This document shows, in pieces, positions 17,569 to 25,987 of a stretch of DNA of 64,000 bases. This stretch comes from Burkholderia pyrrocinia (GTDB lineage Bacteria > Pseudomonadota > Gammaproteobacteria > Burkholderiales > Burkholderiaceae). A program made the translations under genes and the position numbers. Each line of letters opens with the position of its first letter. The stretch's first letter is position 1. Below the pieces are notes generated by a model, which worked only from the letters and a program-made list of their open reading frames with translations, searched no databases and was not told the DNA's origin. The DNA lies in contig NZ_CP024902.1 of the NCBI RefSeq assembly GCF_003330765.1, positions 248,001-312,000 on the forward strand. The letters run 5' to 3'.

Positions 17569-18267
17569 GTGACGACAGAACATTTCGGTATCCGAGTCAA
17601 AAGGTTGTTGACCGCGAACGTGCACGCGCTGATCGGTTCGCTGGAAAGCCGCATGCCGCAGGCCATCCTCGAGCAGTACCTGCGCGAATTCGACGACGTG
17701 ATCGCGCAGGCGCGGGTAGCGCTGGGGCGGCACGAAGCCGCACGGTACCAGGCGGCCAAGGCGATCGCGCGCATCAACAACGAAATCGAGCGGCTGAACG
17801 ATCTGCTCGGCACCGCGCTCGCCCGAAACGACGATGCGGCCGTCCGCGCCGGCGCGGAGCGGCAGATCGAGCTGGAGGACCAGCTGGGCGTGCTCCAGCA
17901 GTCGCTGCACGAGGCGAGCGAGCGCGCGCAGGTCGCCGAAGGCGATCTGCTGGGCCTGCGCGCGAAGCGGGCGGAGATGGAAGCAGGGCTGCGTGAACTG
18001 ATCGCGGCGCGAGCGGCTGCGCCCGGAGACGGCGAGCGCCGGACGGAAGGCGCGGCGGCCGTTGACCCGAGGGCGGAGCAACTCGAACAGGGTTTCAACC
18101 GGACAATGGCCGGAGCGACCGGGGCGGCGGGATTGGGCACCAGCCCTGCGTCGGCCGATCCGTCGCTGCTGTATCGCCTCGAAACCCTGCACAAGGAGCA
18201 GCGAATCGAGGAACGCGTCGCCCGCCTGAAGTCGCAACCCGGAAAGTTGGCGGACGACATGTCCTGA
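17569..18267 (+). CDS. PspA/IM30 family membrane-protection protein
   Basis: A 232-residue almost fully helical protein of the PspA/IM30/ESCRT-III-like family. The N terminus (FGIRVKRLLTANVHALIGSL, EQYLREFDDVIAQARVALGR) is typical, followed by long coiled coil. Such proteins coat damaged inner membrane and limit proton leakage. The start is a GTG at 17569 with AAGGAG ten bases upstream. The C terminus (ERVARLKSQPGKLADDMS) is shorter than in E. coli PspA. No pspF or pspBC is nearby, so this is the flotillin-associated paralogue rather than the classical psp operon. Confidence 0.85.
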   Translation: MTTEHFGIRVKRLLTANVHALIGSLESRMPQAILEQYLREFDDVIAQARVALGRHEAARYQAAKAIARINNEIERLNDLLGTALARNDDAAVRAGAERQIELEDQLGVLQQSLHEASERAQVAEGDLLGLRAKRAEMEAGLRELIAARAAAPGDGERRTEGAAAVDPRAEQLEQGFNRTMAGATGAAGLGTSPASADPSLLYRLETLHKEQRIEERVARLKSQPGKLADDMS

Positions 18268-18300
18268 TCGGGCGTTCCCGAACCTGAGAGCAAAACGACA

Positions 18301-18960
18301 ATGACTTCTTCACTGATGCTGCCCGGCAACGCGCCGTTCGTCGTCGCGATCGGGCTGATGATCGTCATCGGGGCGCTGGAATGCGTGTCGATGCTGCTGG
18401 GACTGAGCCTGACCGAGCATGCGGGCAACCTGCTCGTCCTGCATTTCGGTCTCGATCACGCCGACGGCGGCCCTGACGCCGGTGTCGTCGGCCAGTTTCT
18501 CGGCTGGCTGCATGTGGGCCGGGTTCCGCTGCTGATTCTGCTGATCCTCTTCCTGCTCGGCTTCTCGGTTGTCGGGCTCGCGTTGCAGACGTCGCTGCAG
18601 GTGGTGGCGGGCTTCATGCTACCCACCTCGCTGGCCGCGGGGCTGGCGGCGGTCGCATCGCTGCCGTTCGTGCGCCACACCGGCAAGTTCGTCGCGCGCT
18701 TTCTCCCGCAAAGCGAAACCACGGCGGTTTCCGAAGCCGATTTCATCGGCCGCACCGCGCGGATCGTCACGGGTGAAGCGTCGCCCGGCAATCCGGCCGA
18801 AGCGCGGCTCGTCGACGAGCACGGCCAGCCGCACTACGTCCGGGTGGAGCCCGACGAGGCCGGCCGGACTTTCGCGAAAGGCACGACGGTCCTGCTCGTG
18901 TCGCGCATCTCGGGTTCGCGCTATCACGCGATCGAAAATCCCCGGCCTGAATTGCTCTGA
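18301..18960 (+). CDS. YqiJ-like OB-fold membrane protein, flotillin partner
   Basis: A 219-residue inner-membrane protein. Three to four transmembrane segments fill the first ~130 residues (NAPFVVAIGLMIVIGALECV, VPLLILLILFLLGFSVVGLA, MLPTSLAAGLAAVASLPFV). A soluble C-terminal OB-like/NfeD-type domain follows (FIGRTARIVTGEASPGNPAE, FAKGTTVLLVSRISGSRYHA). Proteins of this type (YqiJ in E. coli, YuaF in Bacillus) are encoded beside flotillins and set membrane-domain fluidity. Here it lies between PspA and flotillin, on the same strand. Confidence 0.83.
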   Translation: MTSSLMLPGNAPFVVAIGLMIVIGALECVSMLLGLSLTEHAGNLLVLHFGLDHADGGPDAGVVGQFLGWLHVGRVPLLILLILFLLGFSVVGLALQTSLQVVAGFMLPTSLAAGLAAVASLPFVRHTGKFVARFLPQSETTAVSEADFIGRTARIVTGEASPGNPAEARLVDEHGQPHYVRVEPDEAGRTFAKGTTVLLVSRISGSRYHAIENPRPELL

Positions 18961-19050
18961 ATCCCTTTTCGCCAGGCGGCCGCCGTTCCGGGTGGCGCGG
19001 GCTGGCGCATCTTGCTGTCACCATCCGTACACAGGAGTCGAACAAATATC

Positions 19051-20790
19051 ATGATGAATGCACTCTCATTCTGGGGCGCCATTGCATTGGCAGTGGTGGT
19101 GGGTATCTGCGTGATCGGCCTGATTTTCGCGCGTCTTTATGTCCGGGCGTCCGCGGAGCGGGCCTTTGTCCGCACCGGTCTCGGCGGGCAGAAGGTGATC
19201 ATGAGCGGCGGCGCGGTGGTGTTGCCGGTGTTTCACGAGGTGATCCCGATCAACATGAACACGCTGAAGCTTGAAGTGAGCCGGGCGACGCGCGACAGCC
19301 TCATCACGAAGGACCGGATGCGCGTCGACGTGGTCGTCGCGTTCTTCGTGCGGGTCGCGCCGACCGAGGAGGGCGTGTCGACCGCCGCGCAGACGCTCGG
19401 CCAGCGCACGCTTGCACCGGAAAACCTGCGCGCGCTCGTCGACGACAAGTTCGTCGATGCGCTGCGCTCGACCGCGGCGCAGATGACGATGCAGGACCTG
19501 CAGGACGCCCGCGAAAGATTCGTGCAGGGCGTGCAGAACACGGTCGCGGAAGATCTGGCGAAGAACGGGCTGGAGCTGGAAAGCGTGTCGCTGACCAATT
19601 TCAACCAGACGTCGAAGGAGTATTTCGACCCGAACAATGCGTTCGACGCCGAAGGCCTGACGAAGCTCACCCAGGAAACCGAGCGGCGCCGCAAGGAGCG
19701 CAACGAGGTCGAGCAGGATACCGAGGTGGCCGTGCGTGAAAAGAACCGCGACGCACTGTCCCGCAAGCTCGAAATCGAGCAGCAGGAATCGTTCATGAAG
19801 CTCGAGCAGGAGCAGCAGGTCAAGACGCGCACGGCCGAACAGAATTCCCGCATCGCCACGTTCGAGGCCGAGCGTCACCAGGAGGCGGAGCAGAGCCGGA
19901 TCGGCGCCGAGCGGCAGATCCAGGAATCCGAGATTCAGCGCGAGCAGGCGTTGCGTACCCGCAAGGTGGAAGCGGAGCGCGAAGTGCGCGTGAAGGAGAT
20001 CGAGCAGACGCGGGTCACGGAGATGGCAGCGATCGAGCAGGCGAAAGTGACCGAAATTGCGCAGCAGGAGAAGGCGATCGTGATCGCGGAGAAGTCCGAG
20101 GCACAATCGCAGGCGCAGGCTCGCGCGAATGCATCGCTCGCGGACGCGGTGCGCGCCGAGCAATTGGTCGAGACGACGCGCAAGACCGCCGAGGCGGATC
20201 GCGCGAAGCAGGTTGCGCTGATCGAGGCGTCGCAGGAGGCGGAAACGCAGGCGGTTCACATCACGACGCAGGCGCGGGCGGAGCGGGACGCGGCCCAGAT
20301 GCAGGCTGCCGCGATGGTCGAGCTGGCCGAAGCGGCGCGCAAGAAGGGGCTCGCGGAGGCCGAAGCGCAGCGTGCGCTGAACGACGCGATCAACGCGCTG
20401 TCGTCGGACCAGACCAGCCTCAAGTTCAAGCTTGCGCTGCTGCAGGCCTTGCCGGGCGTGATTCAGCAGACCGTCGAACCGATGAAGGCGATCGACGGCA
20501 TCAAGATCATCCAGGTCGACGGGCTCAATCGCAGCGGTGCGGCGGACGGCGGCGCGCCGGGCTCGGCAGGCGGCAATCTGGCCGAACAGGCGATGTCCGC
20601 GGCGCTATCCTATCGCGCGCATGCGCCGCTGATCGATTCGCTGCTCGGCGAGATCGGCCTGTCCGGTGGATCGCTGCAAGGATTGGTGCCGGCTGTTCGG
20701 ACGGAAGCGCCGACGGCAAGCCTCGCGTCGGTGGCGAACCCCGCACCGGCGGCCGCTGGTGCGCCCGGGGGGCGCGCCGAGATCGCGTAA
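19051..20790 (+). CDS. Flotillin (SPFH domain protein, YqiK-like)
   Basis: A 579-residue flotillin. One N-terminal membrane helix (WGAIALAVVVGICVIGLIFA) is followed by the SPFH/PHB domain at about residues 30-190 (VRTGLGGQKVIMSGGAVVLP, LQDARERFVQGVQNTVAEDL). A very long Glu/Ala/Arg-rich coiled coil runs to about residue 430, with the repeating EAR/AEA pattern of flotillin domains. The C-terminal ~130 residues are Gly/Ala-rich. It should scaffold membrane microdomains with its YqiJ-like partner. The ATG at 19051 has CAGGAG upstream. It is the last gene of the operon; a GC-rich tandem repeat follows. Confidence 0.92.
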   Translation: MMNALSFWGAIALAVVVGICVIGLIFARLYVRASAERAFVRTGLGGQKVIMSGGAVVLPVFHEVIPINMNTLKLEVSRATRDSLITKDRMRVDVVVAFFVRVAPTEEGVSTAAQTLGQRTLAPENLRALVDDKFVDALRSTAAQMTMQDLQDARERFVQGVQNTVAEDLAKNGLELESVSLTNFNQTSKEYFDPNNAFDAEGLTKLTQETERRRKERNEVEQDTEVAVREKNRDALSRKLEIEQQESFMKLEQEQQVKTRTAEQNSRIATFEAERHQEAEQSRIGAERQIQESEIQREQALRTRKVEAEREVRVKEIEQTRVTEMAAIEQAKVTEIAQQEKAIVIAEKSEAQSQAQARANASLADAVRAEQLVETTRKTAEADRAKQVALIEASQEAETQAVHITTQARAERDAAQMQAAAMVELAEAARKKGLAEAEAQRALNDAINALSSDQTSLKFKLALLQALPGVIQQTVEPMKAIDGIKIIQVDGLNRSGAADGGAPGSAGGNLAEQAMSAALSYRAHAPLIDSLLGEIGLSGGSLQGLVPAVRTEAPTASLASVANPAPAAAGAPGGRAEIA

Positions 20791-20846
20791 CGCGAGATAA
20801 CGACGCATTGGCTGCCGGCCGAGCCGGCGGCCAATCGGGATTTTCC

Positions 20847-20895
20847 CGCTCCCCGTCCCCCCGTCACCCCGTCCCCCCGTCACCCCGTCACCCCC
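20847..20895. repeat. GC-rich short tandem repeat between flotillin and gudD
   Basis: CCCCGTCCCC/CCGTCACC units are repeated about five times between two convergent genes. The array runs into the gudD stop codon (20888-20890). Such arrays are prone to slippage, so the exact copy number may vary between strains. Confidence 0.7.
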
Positions 20896-22279
20896 TCCCG
20901 AAACTCGGCCGCTTCGGATCGTACGTCCACCCCGGCACGAGATAGCGCATCGCGACCGCATCGTCGCGCGCCGTGCCGCCGACCTCCTGGTACAGCGCAT
21001 GCGCGGCCTCGACCTGCGCCATGTCGAGTTCGATCCCGAGCCCCGGCCGGTCCGGCACGGCCACCTGCCCGCCGACAATCCTGAGCGGCTCGCGCGTAAG
21101 CCGCGCATCGCCTTCCTGCCAGATCCAGTGCGTGTCGATCGCGGTGATCGTGCCGGGCGCGGCTGCCGCCGCATGCGTGAACATCGCGAGCGACACGTCG
21201 AAGTGGTTGTTCGAGTGCGAGCCCCACGTGAGCCCCCAGTCGCGGCACAGCTGCGCGAGCCGCACCGAGCCCTGCATCGTCCAGAAATGCGGATCGGCGA
21301 GCGGGATGTCGACTGCCTGCAGCCGCACCGCGTGATCCATCTGCCGCCAGTCGGTCGCGATCATGTTGGTCGCGGTCGGAATGCCCGTCGCGCGGCGGAA
21401 TTCGGCCATCACCTCGCGGCCCGAATAGCCGCCTTCCGGCCCGCACGGATCCTCCGCGTACGCGAGCAGGTGGCCCTGGCCGCGGCACAGCGCGACGGCT
21501 TCGTCGAGCGACCATGCGCCGTTCGGGTCGAGCGTCGTGCGTGCGTCGGGAAAGCGCGCCTTGATCGCTCCGATCGCTTCCATCTCGTCGGCGCCGGCCA
21601 TCACGCCGCCCTTCAGCTTGAAATCGGTGAAACCGTAGCGCTCGACTGCGGCTTCGGCCTGCCGCGCGATCGCGGCCGGCGTAAGCGCCGCTTCGTTGCG
21701 CAGCCGGAACCACGCGTCCGATGCGTGCGCCTCGTCGCGATACGGCAGATCGGTGCGGCGTCGGTCGCCAAGGTAGAACAGGTATGCGAGCATCGGCACC
21801 GCGTCGCGCTGCTGGCCTTCGCCGAGCAGTGCCGCGACCGGCACGTCGAGATGCTGGCCGAGCAGGTCGAGCAGCGCGGCCTCGATCGCAGTGATCACGT
21901 TGTCGAGCCGCAGGTTGATCTCGTGCGGCTGGCGCAGCACGGCCGCCTCGCCGGCCGACGTGACCTCGTGGCGGATCGTGCGGCCTGCGCCCGCGCCGGC
22001 GAGCGCCGCGCGCACCGCGTTGAGCGTGGCCTGGTAGCGTCCGATCGACTGGCCGACCACGCAATCCGTCATGCGCTCGAGCGCGTGGCGGATCCCTTCG
22101 CCGCCCGGCACTTCGCCGACGCCCGTGTGCCCGCTGCTGTCGTCGAGGATCACGAGGTTGCGCGTGAAGTAGGGCGCATGCGCGCCGCACAGGTTGAGCA
22201 GCATGCTGTCGCGGCCGGCGACGGGAATCACCTGCATGCGCGTGACGCGTGGGGTGCCGGCACGGCGGGATTCGGACAT
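20888..22279 (-). CDS. gudD: Glucarate dehydratase
   Basis: A 463-residue enolase-superfamily enzyme that dehydrates D-glucarate (and L-idarate) to 5-keto-4-deoxyglucarate. Active-site blocks are [10 protein letters not shown] (catalytic KxK), TLDPNGAWS and [12 protein letters not shown] (metal-ligand acids), [12 protein letters not shown], and the catalytic His in [12 protein letters not shown]. Length matches the family (E. coli GudD 446). It lies 62 bp downstream of an MFS transporter on the same strand, forming a glucarate-use operon. The start at 22279 gives [20 protein letters not shown]. Longer frames upstream overlap the transporter antisense and are rejected. Confidence 0.94.
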   Translation of the reverse strand: MSESRRAGTPRVTRMQVIPVAGRDSMLLNLCGAHAPYFTRNLVILDDSSGHTGVGEVPGGEGIRHALERMTDCVVGQSIGRYQATLNAVRAALAGAGAGRTIRHEVTSAGEAAVLRQPHEINLRLDNVITAIEAALLDLLGQHLDVPVAALLGEGQQRDAVPMLAYLFYLGDRRRTDLPYRDEAHASDAWFRLRNEAALTPAAIARQAEAAVERYGFTDFKLKGGVMAGADEMEAIGAIKARFPDARTTLDPNGAWSLDEAVALCRGQGHLLAYAEDPCGPEGGYSGREVMAEFRRATGIPTATNMIATDWRQMDHAVRLQAVDIPLADPHFWTMQGSVRLAQLCRDWGLTWGSHSNNHFDVSLAMFTHAAAAAPGTITAIDTHWIWQEGDARLTREPLRIVGGQVAVPDRPGLGIELDMAQVEAAHALYQEVGGTARDDAVAMRYLVPGWTYDPKRPSFGRG

Positions 22280-22341
22280 CGGTTCGCTCCTGGTTCCGGT
22301 AGCGCGCGGGCCGCCGGACGCGCCAGCGCGGCCCGCGCCGT

Positions 22342-23682
22342 TCAATGAAGCTCGACGCGACGGATCTCGCCGACGACGAACAGGTAGCAGATCACGGCGA
22401 CGAGCGCGTGTGCGACGACATAGACGAGCGCGCCGTTGAACGAGCCGCTGCGGTCGACGATGTAGCCGATCGCGATCGGCGTCGTGATGCTGGAGAGGTT
22501 GCCGCAGGTGTTGAGCAGCGCGCCGCTCAGCCCCGCGATCTGGCGCGGCGCGGTGTCGGCGTTGACGGCCCAGCCGAGCGCGCCGAGCCCCTTGCCGAAG
22601 AACGACAGCGCCATGAACAGCACGACGAGCACGTGTGAATCGGTGTAGTTGCAGACGATCATCGACATCGACAGCAGCATGCCGATCACGATCGGCACCT
22701 TGCGCGCGACCGACAGCGACCGGCCCTGCTTGAGCAGCCCGTCGGACACGATGCCGCCGAGAATCCCGCCGAGGAACCCGCACACGGCCGGGATCGACGC
22801 GACGAGCCCCGCGTTGAGGATCGACATCCCGCGCGCCTGCACGAGATAGACGGGAAACCACGTGATGAAGAAATAGGTGAGCGCATTGATGCAGTACTGC
22901 GCGACGTACACGCCGACGAGCATCCGGTTCCTCAGCAGCGCCTTCACGTGATGCATCGACGGGCCGCCGTCGCGCGCGCCGGTCGCCTGGTCGATGTTGA
23001 CGAGCGCACCGCCTTCGGCGAGGTAGTCGAGCTCCTCGCGATTGATGCGCGGGTGCACCTTCGGGTCGTACATCGTGCGGTTCCACACCAGCACGAACGC
23101 GAAGCCGAGCACGCCCATTACCGCGAACACCGACTGCCAGCCGAACGCGTGCACGAGCCAGCCCATCAGCGGCGCGAACACGACGGTCGCCGCGTACTGC
23201 GCCGCGTTGAAGATTGCCGACGCGGTGCCGCGCTCCGCGGCCGGGAACCAGGTGGACACGATCCGGCTGTTGGCCGGGAACGACGGCGCCTCGGCAGCGC
23301 CGACCAGGAAGCGCAGCGCGAACAGCAGCGCGAATGCGGTTGCACCGCCGATAAAGCCGATGCCGCCCTGCAGCAGCGTGAACAGCGACCAGAAGAAGAT
23401 GCTGAACGCATAGACGATGCGCGACCCGAAGCGGTCGAGCAGCCAGCCGCCCGGCAGCTGCGCGACCACGTACGACCAGCCGAATGCCGAGAAGATGAAG
23501 CCCATCTGCACATGGCTCAGATGCATCGCGCGGGCAATCGCCGGGCCGGCGATCGCGATCGCCGCGCGATCCGCGTAGTTGACCGTCGTGACCGCGAACA
23601 GCACGGTCAGCACGAGCCAGCGCACGCGGGTGCGCCGGGCCGTTGCCGACGCGGACGCCGGCAATGCGTTAAGCGGATTCAT
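22342..23682 (-). CDS. MFS transporter, probable D-glucarate/galactarate permease
   Basis: A 446-residue 12-helix major facilitator of the anion:cation symporter type (GudP/GarP/ExuT-like). Visible are [20 protein letters not shown] (first helix with the family NY.DR motif), [20 protein letters not shown] (the loop 2-3 motif) and [20 protein letters not shown]. The C-terminal half has [20 protein letters not shown]. Location directly upstream of gudD in one transcription unit suggests glucarate uptake. The ATG at 23682 has a good GGAGGAGA ribosome site. Substrate is inferred from the neighbour. Confidence 0.9.
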   Translation of the reverse strand: MNPLNALPASASATARRTRVRWLVLTVLFAVTTVNYADRAAIAIAGPAIARAMHLSHVQMGFIFSAFGWSYVVAQLPGGWLLDRFGSRIVYAFSIFFWSLFTLLQGGIGFIGGATAFALLFALRFLVGAAEAPSFPANSRIVSTWFPAAERGTASAIFNAAQYAATVVFAPLMGWLVHAFGWQSVFAVMGVLGFAFVLVWNRTMYDPKVHPRINREELDYLAEGGALVNIDQATGARDGGPSMHHVKALLRNRMLVGVYVAQYCINALTYFFITWFPVYLVQARGMSILNAGLVASIPAVCGFLGGILGGIVSDGLLKQGRSLSVARKVPIVIGMLLSMSMIVCNYTDSHVLVVLFMALSFFGKGLGALGWAVNADTAPRQIAGLSGALLNTCGNLSSITTPIAIGYIVDRSGSFNGALVYVVAHALVAVICYLFVVGEIRRVELH

Positions 23683-23855
23683 GATTGTCTCCTCCGAAAG
23701 GCGGAAGGTGCCGTCGTGCGGCAGGCGCATCGGTGCGCGCGTTTTCGTATCGGGTGCCGCCGGCCGGAGGCCGGGCATCTGGACGCCGATGCAGGCTGGG
23801 CGTCCGGGCCATTCTGTCATGTCGAAATTTGCGCTTTCATGCCAATTACTGACTT

Positions 23856-23880
23856 GATCGATTCAGCATTTGAATCGATC
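23856..23880. promoter_or_regulatory. 10-bp inverted repeat in the gud/DUF2239 divergent region
   Basis: GATCGATTCA (23856-23865) and TGAATCGATC (23871-23880) form a perfect inverted repeat with a 5-bp spacer. It lies between the glucarate operon (minus) and the DUF2239 operon (plus) in the 320-bp gap 23683-24002. A dimeric regulator of glucarate genes, such as a GntR protein, is a plausible ligand, but none is encoded in the window. Confidence 0.45.
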
Positions 23881-23921
23881 GATGAATCGGACGAGATCGG
23901 TGTGGTGCGCTCGCAAATTTT

Positions 23922-23963
23922 TACCCGGATAATATTGACATTAAATTTATACCCGGATAAAAA
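23922..23963 (+). promoter_or_regulatory. Promoter with twin TACCCGGATAA operators
   Basis: A consensus -35 TTGACA (23935-23940) lies 17 bp before a -10-like TAAAAA (23958-23963). Two exact copies of TACCCGGATAA flank the -35: 23922-23932 and 23950-23960, 28 bp centre to centre and on the same strand. The second copy covers the -10, a typical layout for repression. The promoter serves the DUF2239/carotenoid oxygenase pair. Confidence 0.6.
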
Positions 23964-24002
23964 TAGCGCCATTCCAATGCTTCCATTCCGAGGGCGACCA
24001 CG

Positions 24003-24626
24003 ATGACCACCACGCTTCTTCCTTCCTACACGGCCTTCGACGGCCACCGGCGTGTCGCGTCGGGCGCGCTCGCGACCGTGGCGGTCGCGGTCCGGCAGGC
24101 CGCCGGCGACGCAATGCCTGGCTCGATCGTGATTTTCGACGACGCAACCGGCCGCTCGATCGACCTCGACCTGCGCGGCACGGTGGACGAAATCCGCGCG
24201 CGTTACGCGGCGGCGTCCGCCGAAGCGTCCGCGCCAGCCGGCGAGCCGGCCGGCGCGGGCGAACAGCGCGGCCGCGGCCGGCCGAAGCTCGGCGTCGTGT
24301 CGCGCGAGGTCACGCTGCTGCCGCGTCACTGGGAATGGCTCGCCGCGCAGCCGGGCGGCGCGTCCGTCGCGCTGCGCAAGCTCGTCGAGGACGCGCGGCG
24401 CACGCATGCGGCGGCCGACCGGCGCCGTGATGCGCAGGCACGCGCGTACCACTTCATGTCGGCGCTGGCGGGCGACCTGCCCGGTTTCGAGGAGGCCGCG
24501 CGGGCGCTGTATGCGAACGATCCGGCGCGGCTGGCCGAACTGATCGCCGGATGGCCGGACGACGTGCGCGACCATGCGCTCGCGCTGGCGCGCGGCGATC
24601 TGCCGCCGTCCGCCGAAGACTGCTGA
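24003..24626 (+). CDS. DUF2239 family protein
   Basis: A 207-residue protein of a family known only as DUF2239. The N-terminal part (PSYTAFDGHRRVASGALATV, GSIVIFDDATGRSIDLDLRG) and the block RGRPKLGVVSREVTLLPRHWEWLAAQPGG are the recognisable signature. The C-terminal half (AYHFMSALAGDLPGFEEAAR, LAELIAGWPDDVRDHALALA) is helical and also typical. No signal peptide or catalytic motif is evident. It is followed at 16 bp by a carotenoid oxygenase and is transcribed from the twin-operator promoter. The RGRPKLG segment resembles an AT-hook, so DNA binding is possible. Confidence 0.8.
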   Translation: MTTTLLPSYTAFDGHRRVASGALATVAVAVRQAAGDAMPGSIVIFDDATGRSIDLDLRGTVDEIRARYAAASAEASAPAGEPAGAGEQRGRGRPKLGVVSREVTLLPRHWEWLAAQPGGASVALRKLVEDARRTHAAADRRRDAQARAYHFMSALAGDLPGFEEAARALYANDPARLAELIAGWPDDVRDHALALARGDLPPSAEDC

Positions 24627-24642
24627 AGGAGCGCCCGACGCG

Positions 24643-25974
24643 ATGACCGTATTTGATCTGAACCGCGGCGCGATCGCGCCGGTCGCCGACGAGGTCGACC
24701 TCGTCGACCTGCGCGTGACCGGCGCCGTCCCGCGCGAACTCGACGGCACGCTGTTGCGCAACGGCCCGAATCCGCCGGGCGGCCGCTTCGAAGGGAACGA
24801 CATGCTGTCGTGGTGGCCGGAAGCCGCGATGCTGCATGCGATCGCGTTCGAAGGCGGCCGCGCGGCCGGCTACCGGAACCGCTGGGCGCGCACGCGCCGC
24901 TGGGCCGCCGTGCATGCGCCCGGGCAGGCGCCGCATCTGCCCGACACCAATCCGAACGTGAACGTGCTGCAGCATGCCGGCGAATTGCTCGCGCTGGCGG
25001 AGGGCGGCGCACCGTTAGCGATCACCGCCGCGCTCGATTCGCTCGGCGTGCCGGAGCAGCGCGCGGGCTTCGGCGGCGGGATGACCGCGCATCCGAAGGT
25101 CGATCCGGCGACCGGCGAGCTGATCGCGTTTCGCGCGGACTGGAACGCGCCGTGGCTGCGCTACGGCGTCGCGGATGCGCAGGGTGTACAGCGCGTCGAC
25201 GTGGCCGTCGACCTGCCCGCGCCGTCGATGATGCACGACCTCGCGATTACCGAAACCCGCAGCCTGCTGCTCGACCTGAACGTCGGCTACGACTTCTCGA
25301 TGCTGAAGCAGGGCCACCGGATGCCGCTGCGCTGGCACGACGACCTGCCCGCGCGCATCGGCGTGATCGCGCGCCACGGCGGCGACGTGCGCTGGTTCGA
25401 CGTCGAGCCGTGTTTCATCCAGCACGTCGTGAACGCGTACGATTGCGACGCCTCGTGCATCGTGCTCGATGCGGTGCGCTATCCGTGGTTCCTGCGGCTC
25501 GACGCGCGCACGGGCCGCTTCGCCGACAACCCGGTCGGCGAGCTGTGGCGCTACGTGATCGACACGGCGAACGGGCTGATCGACGAAGGGCCGCTGGCCG
25601 ACGGCGGCATCGAGCTGCCGCGCATCAACGAAAGCCGAACGGGGCGCGGCTACCGCTACCTGTATGCGGCCGAGCAGCCGAACCACGCGGAAATGCGCGG
25701 CGTGATGCGCTTCGACCACGCGCGCGGCACGACGACGCGCTACGCGGTGCCGGCCGGCGACCAGAACGGCGAGCCGGTGTTCGTGCCGCGCCCGGGCGGC
25801 CTCGACGAGGACGACGGCTGGCTGCTGGTGATGGTCTACCGCGCGGCGACGGATACGAGCGACGTCGTGATCCTCGATGCGCGCGCGATCGACGCGGGGC
25901 CGGTCGCGACCGTGCACCTGCCGCGCCGCGTGCCGGCCGGGTTCCACGGTGCGTGGGTGCCGCGCGTGCGCTGA
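24643..25974 (+). CDS. Carotenoid oxygenase family protein
   Basis: A 443-residue seven-bladed propeller dioxygenase of the carotenoid cleavage/lignostilbene dioxygenase family. The four iron-binding histidines are visible in MTAHPKVDPATGE, PSMMHDLAITET, CFIQHVVNAYD and the C-terminal GFHGAWVP. The N terminus (LDGTLLRNGPNPPGG, the family start motif) is intact. Substrates could be carotenoids, stilbenes or lignin-derived phenylpropanoids; these cannot be separated by reading. No carotenoid biosynthesis genes are nearby, which slightly favours a plant phenolic. The ATG at 24643 follows GAAGGAGCGC. It is coupled to the DUF2239 gene. Confidence 0.92.
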   Translation: MTVFDLNRGAIAPVADEVDLVDLRVTGAVPRELDGTLLRNGPNPPGGRFEGNDMLSWWPEAAMLHAIAFEGGRAAGYRNRWARTRRWAAVHAPGQAPHLPDTNPNVNVLQHAGELLALAEGGAPLAITAALDSLGVPEQRAGFGGGMTAHPKVDPATGELIAFRADWNAPWLRYGVADAQGVQRVDVAVDLPAPSMMHDLAITETRSLLLDLNVGYDFSMLKQGHRMPLRWHDDLPARIGVIARHGGDVRWFDVEPCFIQHVVNAYDCDASCIVLDAVRYPWFLRLDARTGRFADNPVGELWRYVIDTANGLIDEGPLADGGIELPRINESRTGRGYRYLYAAEQPNHAEMRGVMRFDHARGTTTRYAVPAGDQNGEPVFVPRPGGLDEDDGWLLVMVYRAATDTSDVVILDARAIDAGPVATVHLPRRVPAGFHGAWVPRVR

Positions 25975-25987
25975 GCGGCCGCGCGCG

